Source: Leadbetterella byssophila DSM 17132 (GTDB lineage: Bacteria > Bacteroidota > Bacteroidia > Cytophagales > Spirosomataceae). Taken from it: a stretch of 64,000 nt of DNA. Shown piece by piece: positions 45,267-55,209 of the stretch (positions are counted from its first letter, which is position 1; every line of letters begins with the position of its first letter). Made by a program: the position numbers and the translations under genes. Below the pieces are notes generated by a model. It was given only the letters and a program-made list of their open reading frames with translations, did not search any database and was not told the origin of the DNA. Location of the stretch: NCBI RefSeq assembly GCF_000166395.1, contig NC_014655.1, positions 62,001 through 126,000 on the forward strand, written 5' to 3'.

Positions 45267-45838
45267 TATTTCTCTGCATTTAGCTGACCTCTCAACGCAC
45301 GTGGGATAGTCACGGTAGCGACAGGGTTTGCAGCAGGATCAATAATTGTCAATTCAGGAAGTTCAATAGACTTCACACGAATAGATTTTCCTAAGCCTAA
45401 TTCAGTAACATCTAAGTTAACAAACTCAGGGATTAATTTAGCGGGTCCTTTAACACGAACTTTTCTCAATGTTTGAACCAATTTACCCCCTTGTTTAGCA
45501 CCTTTTGCTGTTCCGGTTAAACGTACAGGAATAGTGGTGGTAATCACCTTGTCAGGATTGATTTCTAACAAATCAACGTGAATCAAAGAATCATTAACCG
45601 GATGGAATTGCTTATCCTGAAGGATAGCTCTGTATTCCTTTCCGTCAATAGTTAATTTGATTTCATACGCATCAATGCTGTAAACTACAGGTCTGAACAA
45701 ATACGCCGGTGCATAGAAAGAAATTTGTTCCTCTCCACCATAAAGAATGCCCGGTACATATCCTTCAGCTCTTAATTCCTGAGCAGATTGACGACCGAGA
45801 TTCGCTCTTTTAAACCCTACAATCTCAGTTACTTTCAT
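45266..45838 (-). CDS. rplY: 50S ribosomal protein L25/Ctc
   Basis: Binds 5S rRNA in the large subunit. The 190-residue protein is the long (CTC/TL5) form: N-terminal L25 domain (VGFKRANLGRQSAQELRAEGYVPGILYGG) and a C-terminal beta domain (IPVRLTGTAKGAKQGGKL). It starts 2 nt after prs, a gene pair conserved in many bacteria. Its TAA stop uses the last base of intron copy 2 as its third base; the codon would also have been TAA before insertion because the upstream flank ends in T. Confidence 0.93.
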   Translation of the reverse strand: MKVTEIVGFKRANLGRQSAQELRAEGYVPGILYGGEEQISFYAPAYLFRPVVYSIDAYEIKLTIDGKEYRAILQDKQFHPVNDSLIHVDLLEINPDKVITTTIPVRLTGTAKGAKQGGKLVQTLRKVRVKGPAKLIPEFVNLDVTELGLGKSIRVKSIELPELTIIDPAANPVATVTIPRALRGQLNAEK

Positions 45839-45840
45839 GA

Positions 45841-46791
45841 TTAAAATTTAAGTTTTTGTTGGTAATTTATGAACAATGTACTAATTGATCCATTATCTCT
45901 AATTCTACCAATAGCATGAGCAAAAAGTTCTGCTACTGATATTACTTTTACTTTCGGATTATCTTGTCTCAATGGAATAGAGTCCGAAACGATAACCTCT
46001 TCAAACACAGAATTCGATATGATTTCATGTGCTTTGTAAGAGAATACAGGGTGTGTTGCCACAGCCCTAACAGATTTTGCTCCCTTTTCAAGGATCAACT
46101 CTGCTGCTTTACAAATGGTGCCACCGGTGTCTATCATGTCATCCACTAAGACTACGTTAGCATCTTTTACATCGCCAATCAGCTGCATACTTGCAATCTG
46201 ATTCGCTACCTTTCTTTGTTTGTCACAAATGACAATATCTGCATCAAAGAAACTTGCAAATCTTCTTACCCTAGATACACCACCTACGTCAGGAGAAGCA
46301 AATATTAAGTTGTCAATGTTTTTCTCTTTCAAATAAGGGACAAACACTGAGGTTCCTTCCAAATGATCTACAGGAATGTCAAAGAATCCCTGAATCTGTC
46401 CTGCATGCAGATCTAGAGTCATCACTCTGTCTGCTCCCGCGGCAGTTAGCATATTCGCCACTAATTTCGCTCCGATAGCTACTCTTGGACGATCCTTTCT
46501 GTCTTGACGGGCATATCCGTAATACGGAATTACGGCCACCACGTAGTGAGCTGATGCTCTCCTTGCGGCGTCAATCATAAGCAGTAACTCCATTAAGTTA
46601 TCTGCATTTGGGAAGGTACTTTGTACCAAAAACAAGTCACAGCCCCTTACAGATTCTTCGTAGTTGACCGATATCTCACTATCGGCGAAACGCTGTATGG
46701 ATACTTTTCCAAGTTCTTTCCCGTAATAATACGCTACTTTTCCGGCTAAATACTGTGAGTTAGTGCCCGAAAAAATCTTTACTTCTGCCAT
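45841..46791 (-). CDS. prs: Ribose-phosphate pyrophosphokinase
   Basis: Makes PRPP from ribose 5-phosphate and ATP for nucleotide, His and Trp synthesis. From the ATG at 46791 the product is 316 residues with KIFSGTNSQYLAGKVAYYYG at the start, the ATP-binding FADSEISV, the PYYGYARQDRKDRPR flexible loop and the PRPP-binding motif VVLVDDMIDTGGT. An ATG at 46821 in frame lies in the -7 promoter region and is rejected. rplY follows after 2 nt. Confidence 0.94.
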   Translation of the reverse strand: MAEVKIFSGTNSQYLAGKVAYYYGKELGKVSIQRFADSEISVNYEESVRGCDLFLVQSTFPNADNLMELLLMIDAARRASAHYVVAVIPYYGYARQDRKDRPRVAIGAKLVANMLTAAGADRVMTLDLHAGQIQGFFDIPVDHLEGTSVFVPYLKEKNIDNLIFASPDVGGVSRVRRFASFFDADIVICDKQRKVANQIASMQLIGDVKDANVVLVDDMIDTGGTICKAAELILEKGAKSVRAVATHPVFSYKAHEIISNSVFEEVIVSDSIPLRQDNPKVKVISVAELFAHAIGRIRDNGSISTLFINYQQKLKF

Positions 46792-46818
46792 GGGGTTGTT
46801 TAATTCCGAAAAGTGGTG

Positions 46819-46826
46819 CAAAGGTA
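46819..46826 (-). promoter_or_regulatory. -7 box of the prs-rplY operon
   Basis: The minus strand reads TACCTTTG, matching TAnnTTTG, 27 nt before the ATG at 46791. No clear -33 TTG at the right spacing. Confidence 0.5.
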
Positions 46827-46909
46827 GGAAAAATAATACGAAGTATTAAGGTGGATTGGAAAAATTAATATTATTTTGCGTAAGGATTCTTAAATTTTAG
46901 GGGAGAGAT

Positions 46910-47230
46910 ATGCAATTGTCTTTGATAGATCAGGTGCCGGAGTTCACAAAATCATACTTTTTAGACGTTTTTGCTGAAGCATCTTTTTCTAGTGGGAGAA
47001 TGCGTTTGAAAACCATTCAGGGTCAGCAAGTTCCGGAAGATTTAAGCATCAGCATTCCCAGTAAATTTATCTCCCTTTATCCTGAAGGTACCATCTATAA
47101 GCTAGATACTAAATTGATCCAGAAGGATGGACGAAAACCTTATTTTGTAGCCCTAAAAGGGAAGGGCATCCAAAGAGCTATAGAGTTCTTCGACTATAAC
47201 CTCAAGGTTCAAAAGAAAAATACCCATTAA
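46910..47230 (+). CDS. Hypothetical protein, 106 aa
   Basis: I do not recognise a family. The protein is soluble, with no signal peptide or membrane segment, a mixed alpha/beta composition and the central motif ISIPSKFISLYPEGTIYKLDTKL. It starts about 30 nt after a TATTATTTTGCG sequence that resembles a -7 box, has neighbours on the other strand on both sides, and ends by overlapping the DUF3822 gene by 4 nt. A small DNA- or nucleotide-related role is possible but not shown. Confidence 0.65.
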   Translation: MQLSLIDQVPEFTKSYFLDVFAEASFSSGRMRLKTIQGQQVPEDLSISIPSKFISLYPEGTIYKLDTKLIQKDGRKPYFVALKGKGIQRAIEFFDYNLKVQKKNTH

Positions 47231-48009
47231 ATGTTGAGAAGTGTGATATAACGGTGCTGAGGAAGTTCCGAATAAATATTTGCTATTCCCCTGTTGATAC
47301 TCCCCATTTCGATACTCTTTATTTTCTCCTTTATTTGATTATATAAGTTTCCATAAGGAGTAATTTCTCCCCATAAGGTCGTAGGTTGATTTTCTACATC
47401 TAATTCTTCCAAATCTATAAGCGGTATCCTCCGCACTGAAACTGAACCTTTTTTAGGGTAGTAAAAGTAGTAATCCAAAAAATGATCGCTTATAATGATC
47501 TGATGTTTCTTTCTTTCTAATGTTAAACGCAGACCTGCTGTCATGGGAGAGTGAAGCTCTATCCTTTCGTAGTACTTTTGGAAGGCTTGATAAATGCTCT
47601 CCAATGTGCCTATGTGAAGCGTTTGTTTCTCTATGACTTCTGAAAAGAAAATGAAATTATCTTTATTTATGTCATTAAAAACTAAACAGAGATATTTTTC
47701 GGCCTCCCCAAAGGCTTCTGTTGGCACTAGTGCATGTATCTGGAATTGAGAAATCAAGTGTACTGATTTCCAGTCTTTCCGACAAAGAAAGGGGTGGATG
47801 GCCATCAATTTTTCAACCTGAACAGAGGTATGGGTAGGATCAGTGCACACGCCTAAGAAATGATCCTCCAAGCATAAGATTTCCTCATCCTTCTTGGCGA
47901 TGAATCTTAAACGATTAAATTGGATTTCTATATATAGATCGTACGCATCACATCGTACGGGATTAAATCTGTCGTCAACTAACATAAACCTCTTAAAAAT
48001 GGGGGGCAA
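47227..48009 (-). CDS. DUF3822 family protein
   Basis: The 260-residue protein has the DUF3822 look: a region of two actin-like or ASKHA-like halves with VEKLMAIHPFL and HIGTLESIYQAF, and a final GEITPYGNLYNQIKEKI segment. Function unknown. The start is uncertain: ATG at 48009 or at 47985 (MLVDDRFNPVRCD); both overlap the end of the Nudix gene. In Bacteroidota these proteins are often encoded beside phosphopantetheine or small-methyltransferase genes; here the neighbour is a Nudix hydrolase. Confidence 0.65.
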   Translation of the reverse strand: MPPIFKRFMLVDDRFNPVRCDAYDLYIEIQFNRLRFIAKKDEEILCLEDHFLGVCTDPTHTSVQVEKLMAIHPFLCRKDWKSVHLISQFQIHALVPTEAFGEAEKYLCLVFNDINKDNFIFFSEVIEKQTLHIGTLESIYQAFQKYYERIELHSPMTAGLRLTLERKKHQIIISDHFLDYYFYYPKKGSVSVRRIPLIDLEELDVENQPTTLWGEITPYGNLYNQIKEKIKSIEMGSINRGIANIYSELPQHRYITLLNI

Positions 48010-48395
48010 TGCCCTTTTGGTAATTGGTGGATTTCTTCTTTTGTGAACCAGCGGAGTTCAGTCAGTATATTTCCTTCCGGATCTTTGCCTAACTGGGCAG
48101 CGAAATTACTGGCCGAAACTTTAAAATACAATTCTACTCCATGAAGTTTTCCGTAGATGACTTCATCCCAATGGTATAGCTCCTGAACTTGGATTTCTAA
48201 TTTAGTTTCTTCCTTGAATTCTCTGGTCAAGGCCTGAACTATACTTTCCCCTTCTTCTACTCCTCCTCCAGGGCAATTCCAAAATATGCCGTCCTCCCCA
48301 ATTCCCGAATGACGGAGAAGAAGGATTTTGTCTTCTCTCCAAAGCAAACCACACACACGCAGTCGGATCCGACCACCATACATCTCTTGAATCAT
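47979..48395 (-). CDS. Nudix hydrolase
   Basis: A 138-residue enzyme with the complete Nudix box GGGVEEGESIVQALTREF then KEET, with the catalytic Glu residues present. It should hydrolyse a nucleoside diphosphate linked to another group; the substrate cannot be told. The start abuts the stop of the DEAD-box helicase (shared base 48395), and its end overlaps the DUF3822 gene, so the three genes form one unit. Confidence 0.85.
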   Translation of the reverse strand: MIQEMYGGRIRLRVCGLLWREDKILLLRHSGIGEDGIFWNCPGGGVEEGESIVQALTREFKEETKLEIQVQELYHWDEVIYGKLHGVELYFKVSASNFAAQLGKDPEGNILTELRWFTKEEIHQLPKGHCPPFLRGLC

Positions 48396-49711
48396 TACAT
48401 TCCTTTACGGTATGACTTTCCGTATTTTAATTTCTTTTCAGCCTCAATGTCTCTTCTTTTGTTGACCTTCTTGTTCTTTTCCAGCTTTTCGTGAAAAGCA
48501 GCTCCAATGTTGGCATCGGTCTTGACGGTAGGTACTTTTATGCTTTCATGCTCCATTTCAAAAGGTAGTAACCCCTCTTCAATTTCTAAATAGGGAGGAA
48601 GAGGTATTCTTTGTAATTGCAATTGGTACATCTCTTCGATCTCTGCAAAATCCTCCTCTTCTTTAGGACTTACAAATGAAATTGCAGTGCCTGAATTTCC
48701 TCCTCTCCCTGTTCTACCTATCCTATGCACGTAGTCCGTCTTTTCAGTGGGTACGTCCATGTTTACTACATGGGTGATTCCTTTGATATCCAATCCTCTA
48801 GATCCAATGTCCGTAGAGATTAAAGTCTTTATTTCACCATCCGAAAAAGATTTTATGGCTCTAAATCTATAGTTCTGAGATTTATTAGAATGGATAACTT
48901 CTACACTTTCCATTCCTCTGCTTTTTAATTCTTGGAAAAGTAGATCAGCTGCCGACTTTTGAGCTACAAAAATCAGGTTTTTTTGCATGTCCGGGTCATT
49001 TCCAAGCAGGAGATCCAGGAGGTTAATCTTGGTCTTAAAATTTGGTACTGCGTAGGTTTTTTGTAAGATACTTTCTATTGGTGTTCCTATATCATCATCT
49101 TCAATAATAATAGGAGTCTTAAAGATATCTCCAATCAAGGATCCCACTTCTTCGGATAGGGTAGCAGAGAATAGAAGGTTCTGTCTTCTTTCGGGTATTT
49201 TATTGAAAATCAGGTCAAGTTGTGGGCGAAAGCCTAAGTCTAACATCATATCAAACTCATCGATCACTAACTTCTTGATGTTCTTTACTTTTAGGACGCC
49301 AGCTGCCGCTAAATCTGTGAATCTGCCGGGTGTGGCAACCACCATGTCACAGCCTTGCATTAGTTCTGCGGCTTGAGATTTCATATTTACCCCACCGTAA
49401 ACACCCACCACGTCAAAACTCATGTAAGTACTCAAGGCTTTGGCACTTTCTACCACTTGCATTACTAGCTCTCTCGTTGGGACCAATACCAGGATTTGTG
49501 GAAGTTTGTCTTTGCTAAAGGTCCACATTCTTAGTAAGGGAAGGAGGTAAGCAAAGGTTTTACCTGTGCCCGTACGGGCTATACCTGCAAGGTCTCTTCC
49601 TGACATGAGGACGGAGAATACCTTCTCCTGAATAGGAGTAGGAGAAGAAAATTGTAAATCCTCTAAAGCTCGTAAGAGTGGCTTGTTCAGATTGAGTTCG
49701 CTGAATTGCAT
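48395..49711 (-). CDS. DEAD-box-type RNA helicase
   Basis: The 438-residue helicase has the Q motif (SSPTPIQEKV), motif I (ARTGTGKTFAYL), PTRELV, TPGRF, motif II as DEFD rather than DEAD (VIDEFDMML), SAT, and the C-terminal HRIGRTGRGG motif. It ends in a short basic tail (KKVNKRRDIEAEKKLKYGKSYRKGM) that probably binds RNA. Likely roles are ribosome assembly or mRNA decay. First gene of a unit with the Nudix and DUF3822 genes. Confidence 0.88.
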   Translation of the reverse strand: MQFSELNLNKPLLRALEDLQFSSPTPIQEKVFSVLMSGRDLAGIARTGTGKTFAYLLPLLRMWTFSKDKLPQILVLVPTRELVMQVVESAKALSTYMSFDVVGVYGGVNMKSQAAELMQGCDMVVATPGRFTDLAAAGVLKVKNIKKLVIDEFDMMLDLGFRPQLDLIFNKIPERRQNLLFSATLSEEVGSLIGDIFKTPIIIEDDDIGTPIESILQKTYAVPNFKTKINLLDLLLGNDPDMQKNLIFVAQKSAADLLFQELKSRGMESVEVIHSNKSQNYRFRAIKSFSDGEIKTLISTDIGSRGLDIKGITHVVNMDVPTEKTDYVHRIGRTGRGGNSGTAISFVSPKEEEDFAEIEEMYQLQLQRIPLPPYLEIEEGLLPFEMEHESIKVPTVKTDANIGAAFHEKLEKNKKVNKRRDIEAEKKLKYGKSYRKGM

Positions 49712-49786
49712 ATTACAAATGGAATAATTTACAAAATTACTCAGATCTTGTGTATATTGGTGTCGACAAATCCTTGATTTAATCTC

Positions 49787-50371
49787 ATGAAAAAAATTCT
49801 TTTACTGCTTCTCATTCCTTGTCTTACCTTTGCACAGAAATCTGTTTCCCTTTTTAACGGTAAAAACTTAGACGGATGGATAGTCTACGGAACCGAAAAA
49901 TGGTATGTAGAAAATGGACTTTTAGTCTGTGAAAGTGGGCCGGACAAAGGTTATGGTTATTTGGGTACTGAAAAATCTTATAAAGATTTTGAGCTCACTT
50001 TAGAATTTTTGCCGGAAGCTAATGGAAATAGTGGTGTTTTTTTTCATTCCAGTATCGAAGGCACCAGAGTAAGTGGATGGCAGGCTGAGGTGGCTCCTCC
50101 GGGTCATTTCTCAGGTGGGATTTATGAGTCCTATAAAAGGGGATGGTTAATTAAGCCTGATCCTTCGAAAGATAATGTGAAGATGAATGCCTGGAACAAG
50201 ATGAAGATCCGTGTGAAGGGAGATGAGGTGACAACTTGGGTAAATGGAGTGCAGATGGTGTACTTGAAAGACCAGGTCTTTGCTGATTCAGATGGAAAGA
50301 TTGCCCTTCAGATTCATGACGGAGGTGGAATCAAGGTAAAGTGGAAGAATTTAAAGTTGAAAAATTTATAA
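49787..50371 (+). CDS. DUF1080 (3-keto-disaccharide hydrolase fold) secreted protein
   Basis: A 194-residue protein with a signal peptide ([17 protein letters not shown]) and a single concanavalin-like DUF1080 domain: [43 protein letters not shown] and [18 protein letters not shown] motifs. Members are thought to bind or cleave glycans in the periplasm. It starts on the plus strand just before recA (4 nt between stop and start), an unusual partner that may simply share its mRNA. Confidence 0.82.
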   Translation: MKKILLLLLIPCLTFAQKSVSLFNGKNLDGWIVYGTEKWYVENGLLVCESGPDKGYGYLGTEKSYKDFELTLEFLPEANGNSGVFFHSSIEGTRVSGWQAEVAPPGHFSGGIYESYKRGWLIKPDPSKDNVKMNAWNKMKIRVKGDEVTTWVNGVQMVYLKDQVFADSDGKIALQIHDGGGIKVKWKNLKLKNL

Positions 50372-50375
50372 TATA

Positions 50376-51416
50376 ATGGCAGCAGAAAACGCAGATAAGT
50401 TAAAAATACTTCAGTCAACACTGGATAAATTAGACAAGTCCTTTGGAAAAGGTACGGTAATGCGCTTGAGTGATACGAAAGTGCTTGACGTTCCTGTAAT
50501 TTCCACCGGGTCTTTAGGTTTGGACTTGGCCTTAGGGGTAAATGGTTTGCCAAAAGGTAGGGTGATTGAAATCTACGGACCGGAATCTTCCGGTAAAACT
50601 ACCTTAGCCATGCATGCCATAGCAGAAGCGCAGAAGCAAGGTGGAATAGCTGCATTTATAGATGCAGAACATGCATTTGATAGAGTGTACGCTGAGAAAC
50701 TAGGTATTGATACTAAGAACTTACTGATTTCTCAACCGGATTATGGTGAGCAGGCGCTTGAGATTGCTGAACATCTTATTGCTTCAGGAGCTATAGATAT
50801 TTGCGTGATAGACTCAGTTGCAGCCCTTGTTCCAAAAGCTGAATTAGACGGTGAAATGGGAGACAGCAAAATGGGTCTTCAGGCTCGTTTGATGTCGCAA
50901 GCCTTGAGGAAATTGACGGGTACGATAAATAAAACGGGTTGTACCTGTATCTTTATTAACCAGCTGAGAGATAAAATCGGAGTCATGTTTGGTTCTCCTG
51001 AGACTACTACCGGTGGTAATGCCTTGAAATTCTATGCTTCTATACGTATAGATATCCGTAGAATAGGTCAGATCAAGGATAACGAAGGAAATATCATAGG
51101 TAACCGTACCCGTGTAAAGGTTGTCAAAAACAAAGTAGCTCCTCCTTTTAAAGTGATCGAATTTGATATCATGTACGGAGAGGGAGTTTCTAAATCCGGT
51201 GAGGTACTAGATTTAGCGGTGGATCTGGATATCATTAAGAAATCAGGATCTTGGTTCTCTTACGGTGCAGATCGTTTAGGGCAAGGTAGAGATGCAGTTA
51301 AGGCTCTGATTAAAGATAATCCTGAGCTTATGGCTGATATTGAAGAAAAGATCAAAGCTACAGTGGCGGGAAATGCTGACGCCCTGATGGATAAAAGTGG
51401 AAGTATTGAAGAGTAA
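50376..51416 (+). CDS. recA: Recombinase RecA
   Basis: Catalyses strand exchange and triggers the SOS response. The 346-residue protein has the Walker A GPESSGKT at residues 68-75, the FIDAEHAFD block (note Phe in place of the common Leu), Walker [17 protein letters not shown], the L2 loop region [15 protein letters not shown] and the C-terminal acidic stretch. A clean terminator follows. No SOS box was identified upstream. Confidence 0.95.
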   Translation: MAAENADKLKILQSTLDKLDKSFGKGTVMRLSDTKVLDVPVISTGSLGLDLALGVNGLPKGRVIEIYGPESSGKTTLAMHAIAEAQKQGGIAAFIDAEHAFDRVYAEKLGIDTKNLLISQPDYGEQALEIAEHLIASGAIDICVIDSVAALVPKAELDGEMGDSKMGLQARLMSQALRKLTGTINKTGCTCIFINQLRDKIGVMFGSPETTTGGNALKFYASIRIDIRRIGQIKDNEGNIIGNRTRVKVVKNKVAPPFKVIEFDIMYGEGVSKSGEVLDLAVDLDIIKKSGSWFSYGADRLGQGRDAVKALIKDNPELMADIEEKIKATVAGNADALMDKSGSIEE

Positions 51417-51440
51417 GGTGCTTAATTTAAGCACCTTTTA
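51417..51440 (+). terminator. Terminator after recA
   Basis: GGTGCTTA and its complement TAAGCACC (51417-51435) form a hairpin immediately after the recA stop, followed by TTTTATTT. Confidence 0.8.
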
Positions 51441-51480
51441 TTTAACTTTTCGTAAAGAATTGCGTCTAATGAATAGTTAA

Positions 51481-52281
51481 ATGTCATTTTTTTACGTTAT
51501 GTTAAAAAGTAAATCCACTATGCTGAGACTGAGTATCTTACTTGTTCCTTTGCTATTTCTTTCTTTTAGGTCTAAGAATGATACCTTCCAATTAGGGGAA
51601 GAATACGGCTATAGGATTAAGTTTGGGATCTTAACCCTAGGTTCTGCAAACGTTGCAGTGGATAATAAAACCCATACGGTAAATGGATTGCCCTGCTATA
51701 GAATAAATGTCTCAGGCAGGACAGAAGGTATTACGGATCTGTACCGTGTAAGAAATACCTACACCTCATACATGGATACCCTGCAATATTTTCCTCAAAA
51801 ATTTGAGTATAGTGCAAGGGAAAACAATTACAAAAGGGACCAGATTCTCTATTTTGATCACCGCAAGAACGTAGTTGTTAAAAAAGAAAAGGAGTCAGTG
51901 GACACTTACAGTGTTCCTACGCACATACATGATGTCATAAGCGGTTATTATTCTCTTCGCCATATAGATTTTTCCACCTATTATTTAGGTCAAACCTATA
52001 CTGCTCCATTGTTTTTTGATGATGAGTCCTACCGATTTAAGGTGAAATATGCTGGGAAAGGGACGGTTAAAACTCGTTTTGGTAAGATAAATGTAGTAAA
52101 ACTGCATCCTATCCTGCCTGAAAACAAACTTTTTAAAGGGGAAGAAGCCATCCGAGTATGGGTGAGTGATGATAAAAATAGAGTGCCAATAAAGATTGAA
52201 GTAGACTTCTCTTTCGGTACGATAGTGATGGAATTACGAAAGTATAAGAAGAATCTTTATCCCTTTAACTTTTTCTCGTAA
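51481..52281 (+). CDS. DUF3108 domain-containing exported protein
   Basis: A protein of up to 266 residues. The N-terminus is a signal-like hydrophobic stretch (MLRLSILLVPLLFLSF), then a DUF3108 domain: LGEEYGYRIKFGILTLGSANV, VSGRTEGITDLYRVRNTYTSYMD, FSAREN-type region and VWVSDDKNRVPIKIEVDFSFGTIVMEL. Function unknown; the fold is related to outer-membrane lipoprotein carriers. Start codon uncertain among 51481, 51499 and 51520. Stands alone after recA. Confidence 0.75.
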   Translation: MSFFYVMLKSKSTMLRLSILLVPLLFLSFRSKNDTFQLGEEYGYRIKFGILTLGSANVAVDNKTHTVNGLPCYRINVSGRTEGITDLYRVRNTYTSYMDTLQYFPQKFEYSARENNYKRDQILYFDHRKNVVVKKEKESVDTYSVPTHIHDVISGYYSLRHIDFSTYYLGQTYTAPLFFDDESYRFKVKYAGKGTVKTRFGKINVVKLHPILPENKLFKGEEAIRVWVSDDKNRVPIKIEVDFSFGTIVMELRKYKKNLYPFNFFS

Positions 52282-52379
52282 CTTAACATACGGTAGCGAA
52301 AAATGTAGGGTTTATGGATAAATTGTATCGTTAACTCTATATTTTTTGTGTTCTGTGTAAAGTTTTGAAATTTTCTATC

Positions 52380-52387
52380 TAACTTTG
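52380..52387 (+). promoter_or_regulatory. -7 box upstream of ugd
   Basis: TAACTTTG matches TAnnTTTG and ends 26 nt before the ugd ATG. The -33 element is not clear. Confidence 0.5.
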
Positions 52388-52413
52388 TCAGAAGAAAAAA
52401 TCCCAATTATTAA

Positions 52414-53724
52414 ATGAAAATAGCAGTTGTAGGAACAGGGTATGTAGGTTTAGTGACCGGAACCTGTTTTTCAGAGACAGGAAACGAAGTAACCTGTATC
52501 GATATTGATCAAGCAAAAGTAGACAGCCTTAAAAAAGGTAAGATAACCATATATGAACCGGGTTTAGAACCTATTTTTGATAGAAATAGAAAAGACGGGC
52601 GACTAAAATTTACCACTGATCTTGCAGAAGGTATTAAGGAAGCGGAAGTGATCTTTTTAGCTCTTCCTACACCTCCGGGTGAGGATGGTTCAGCAGATTT
52701 GAAATACATTTTGGGGGTAGCTGATCAAATTGGTAAAGTATTAGATCACTATGCGGTGATTGTAGATAAGAGTACAGTTCCGGTAGGTACTGCGGAAAAG
52801 GTTCATGCTAAGATCGCTGCTAATGCTAAAGTAGAATTTGATGTGGTTTCAAATCCCGAATTCTTGCGTGAAGGTGTAGCTGTAGAAGATTTCATGAAGC
52901 CGGATAGAGTGGTAGTTGGTACAAGTTCAGATAGAGCGAAAGCTATCATGGAACGTTTGTATGCCCCATTGGTACGTCAAGGTAATCCTATCATCTTCAT
53001 GGATGAGAGATCAGCTGAAATGACAAAATATGCCGCTAACTCCTTTTTGGCCATGAAGATTACCTTTATGAATGAAATGGCTAATCTATGTGAACTTGCC
53101 GGGGCTAATGTAGACAATGTTAGAAAAGGTATTGGTACTGACAGTAGAATTGGTAAAAGATTCTTATTCCCAGGTATAGGTTATGGTGGATCTTGTTTCC
53201 CTAAAGATGTTCAGGCTCTAGGGAAAACTGCTCAGGAGTTTAACTATGATTTCAAGATCCTGAAGTCTATCATGTTAGTTAATGAGAAGCAGAAAGTGAA
53301 GCTTATACCACAAGTGAAAGAGTATTTCAATGGTGATCTTAAAGGAAAGACCATTGCTCTATGGGGATTGGCCTTTAAACCTTATACGGATGATATCAGG
53401 GAAGCTCCATCCTTGTACAATATCAAAGCATTGAAGAGGGCAGGAGCGAAGGTAGTAGTTTTTGACCCTGAAGCCATGAACAATGTTAAGAAAGAGGTTG
53501 GCAAGAAAGTGAAGTACGCTTCTAATATGTATGAAGCTCTTGAAGGTGCAGATGCCTTGATGATCATGACAGAATGGCCAGAATTTAGAACGCCTGATTT
53601 TTCTAAGATGAAGGATAAATTAAAAAATAAGGTCATCTTTGATGGTAGAAACTTATATGATTTACACGAAATCAAGGCTCAAGGATTTGAATATTATTCC
53701 ATTGGTAGAGAGACTGTAAAATGA
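52414..53724 (+). CDS. ugd: UDP-glucose 6-dehydrogenase
   Basis: Oxidises UDP-glucose to UDP-glucuronate for surface polysaccharides. The 436-residue protein has the NAD-binding [27 protein letters not shown], and the catalytic Cys in [10 protein letters not shown], with a C-terminal nucleotide-sugar domain ([18 protein letters not shown]). The stop overlaps the start of the decarboxylase gene by 4 nt, so the two act in sequence: UDP-glucose to UDP-glucuronate to UDP-xylose. Confidence 0.92.
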   Translation: MKIAVVGTGYVGLVTGTCFSETGNEVTCIDIDQAKVDSLKKGKITIYEPGLEPIFDRNRKDGRLKFTTDLAEGIKEAEVIFLALPTPPGEDGSADLKYILGVADQIGKVLDHYAVIVDKSTVPVGTAEKVHAKIAANAKVEFDVVSNPEFLREGVAVEDFMKPDRVVVGTSSDRAKAIMERLYAPLVRQGNPIIFMDERSAEMTKYAANSFLAMKITFMNEMANLCELAGANVDNVRKGIGTDSRIGKRFLFPGIGYGGSCFPKDVQALGKTAQEFNYDFKILKSIMLVNEKQKVKLIPQVKEYFNGDLKGKTIALWGLAFKPYTDDIREAPSLYNIKALKRAGAKVVVFDPEAMNNVKKEVGKKVKYASNMYEALEGADALMIMTEWPEFRTPDFSKMKDKLKNKVIFDGRNLYDLHEIKAQGFEYYSIGRETVK

Positions 53725-54692
53725 AAAGAATATTAATTACTGGAGGGGCCGGTTTTTTAGGCTCTCACCTTTGCGATAGATTTGTAAAAGAAGGTTACCA
53801 TGTGATGGCCATGGATAACCTTATTACAGGAGATTTAAGGAATATTGAGCATTTGTTCAAGTTGCCTAATTTCGAGTTCTATCAACATGATGTTTCGAAA
53901 TTTATCCATGTACCGGGTGAATTGCATTACATCCTGCATTTTGCGTCTCCAGCCAGCCCTATAGATTATCTAAAGATTCCTATTCAAACTTTGAAAGTAG
54001 GATCATTAGGTATTCATAATTGCCTAGGTTTAGCTAGAGTAAAGAACGCTCGGGTATTAATTGCTTCCACTTCTGAGGTTTACGGTGATCCACAAGTACA
54101 CCCTCAAACGGAAGACTACTGGGGACATGTAAATCCAGTAGGTCCTAGGGGCGTTTATGATGAAGCGAAACGTTTCCAAGAAGCCATGACCATGGCCTAC
54201 CATACCTATCACGGCCTTGAAACCAGAATTGTAAGGATCTTTAATACCTATGGTCCAAGAATGCGTTTGAACGATGGACGAGTACTTCCTGCTTTTATTG
54301 GCCAGGCATTAAGAGGTGAAGATTTAACCATTTTTGGAGATGGTTCTCAAACGCGTTCTTTCTGTTACGTTGATGATTTAGTGGAAGGTATCTATAGATT
54401 ATTGTTGTCAGATTACCCAAATCCTGTAAACATAGGTAACCCTTCTGAGATTACGATTAAGGAGTTTGCTGAGGAGATTATTAAACTCACTGGTACAGAT
54501 CAAAAGGTTGTTTATAAAGATCTTCCGAAAGATGATCCTAAACAGCGCCAACCGGATATCACTAAGGCTAAAGAGATTTTAGGCTGGGAGCCTAAAGTGG
54601 ATAGAGCAGAAGGTTTGAAGAAAACGTATGAATACTTCAAGAACTTACCTCAAGAAAGGTGGTTCGAAGAGGCTAAGCATAGAGAGTTTTAA
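53721..54692 (+). CDS. UDP-glucuronate decarboxylase (UDP-xylose synthase)
   Basis: A 323-residue short-chain dehydrogenase/reductase. It has the NAD-binding [30 protein letters not shown], the catalytic YDEAK (Tyr-x3-Lys) and the [10 protein letters not shown] motif, which together match the UXS group rather than general epimerases. It makes UDP-xylose. Translationally coupled to ugd (ATGA overlap). It ends just before an unusual terminator that contains an IS-like segment. Confidence 0.9.
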   Translation: MKRILITGGAGFLGSHLCDRFVKEGYHVMAMDNLITGDLRNIEHLFKLPNFEFYQHDVSKFIHVPGELHYILHFASPASPIDYLKIPIQTLKVGSLGIHNCLGLARVKNARVLIASTSEVYGDPQVHPQTEDYWGHVNPVGPRGVYDEAKRFQEAMTMAYHTYHGLETRIVRIFNTYGPRMRLNDGRVLPAFIGQALRGEDLTIFGDGSQTRSFCYVDDLVEGIYRLLLSDYPNPVNIGNPSEITIKEFAEEIIKLTGTDQKVVYKDLPKDDPKQRQPDITKAKEILGWEPKVDRAEGLKKTYEYFKNLPQERWFEEAKHREF

Positions 54693-54700
54693 GCTACAAA

Positions 54701-54757
54701 AAGCCCCCAATTTTAGAGTGCCCCCAAAAAGTTAGACACTAATTGGGGGCATTTTTA
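54701..54757 (-). terminator. Terminator with an IS-end-like loop
   Basis: GCCCCCAATT (54703-54712) and AATTGGGGGC (54741-54750) form a perfect 10-bp stem, with T residues following on the plus strand. The 28-nt loop is long and itself contains AGTG/CACT ends and a CCCCCAAAAAGTTAGACA segment resembling the terminal repeat of IS3-family elements. Confidence 0.6.
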
Positions 54758-54766
54758 TTTTTGGGC

Positions 54767-55189
54767 TTAATCCAGTCTTAAGAAATCACCGGCCTTATTG
54801 AATTCAAGTTCTAGTCGGTTGTCCAATTCCACTTTCTGTCTATTATCGTCAAGCTCATATTCTAATATTCCTACACCCGGATATTCTCTTTGTACGTATT
54901 CCCAAATTTTTGCCGGAATCACAGATTGAGGTAGAGCTGATTTGGCCTCAATGGATTTAATATTGTGCTTTTTGTTGAATTCTAGCACTATGTTCCCTTC
55001 CAGGATGACATCGTAAGATTTTGATAAACCTTCTCTTTCCTTTTCTACTTGTAGAACCTTGTGGTTAGGGAAATGAGTTTGAAGGTAGTTTGTGATGGCA
55101 GACGGAATTTCATTTTCAGCTAGCACTTTGTTTGATTCACATGCAGTGAATAGTACAGATAGTAATGCGATAATTACCAGGTTTTTCAT
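54767..55189 (-). CDS. PepSY-like (DUF2874) exported protein
   Basis: A 140-residue protein with a lipoprotein-like signal (LLSVLFTAC) and two PepSY-like (DUF2874) repeats: a first one with IPSAITNYLQTHFPNHKVLQVEKE and a second with VIPAKIWEYVQREYPGVGILEYE, each ending in a LEF or LELEFN strand. Such proteins bind in the periplasm and may sense or inhibit. It is the last gene of a unit with a second PepSY-like protein and a two-component system. Confidence 0.8.
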   Translation of the reverse strand: MKNLVIIALLSVLFTACESNKVLAENEIPSAITNYLQTHFPNHKVLQVEKEREGLSKSYDVILEGNIVLEFNKKHNIKSIEAKSALPQSVIPAKIWEYVQREYPGVGILEYELDDNRQKVELDNRLELEFNKAGDFLRLD

Positions 55190-55209
55190 GTTATTTAAAT
55201 TTTAGTGAA

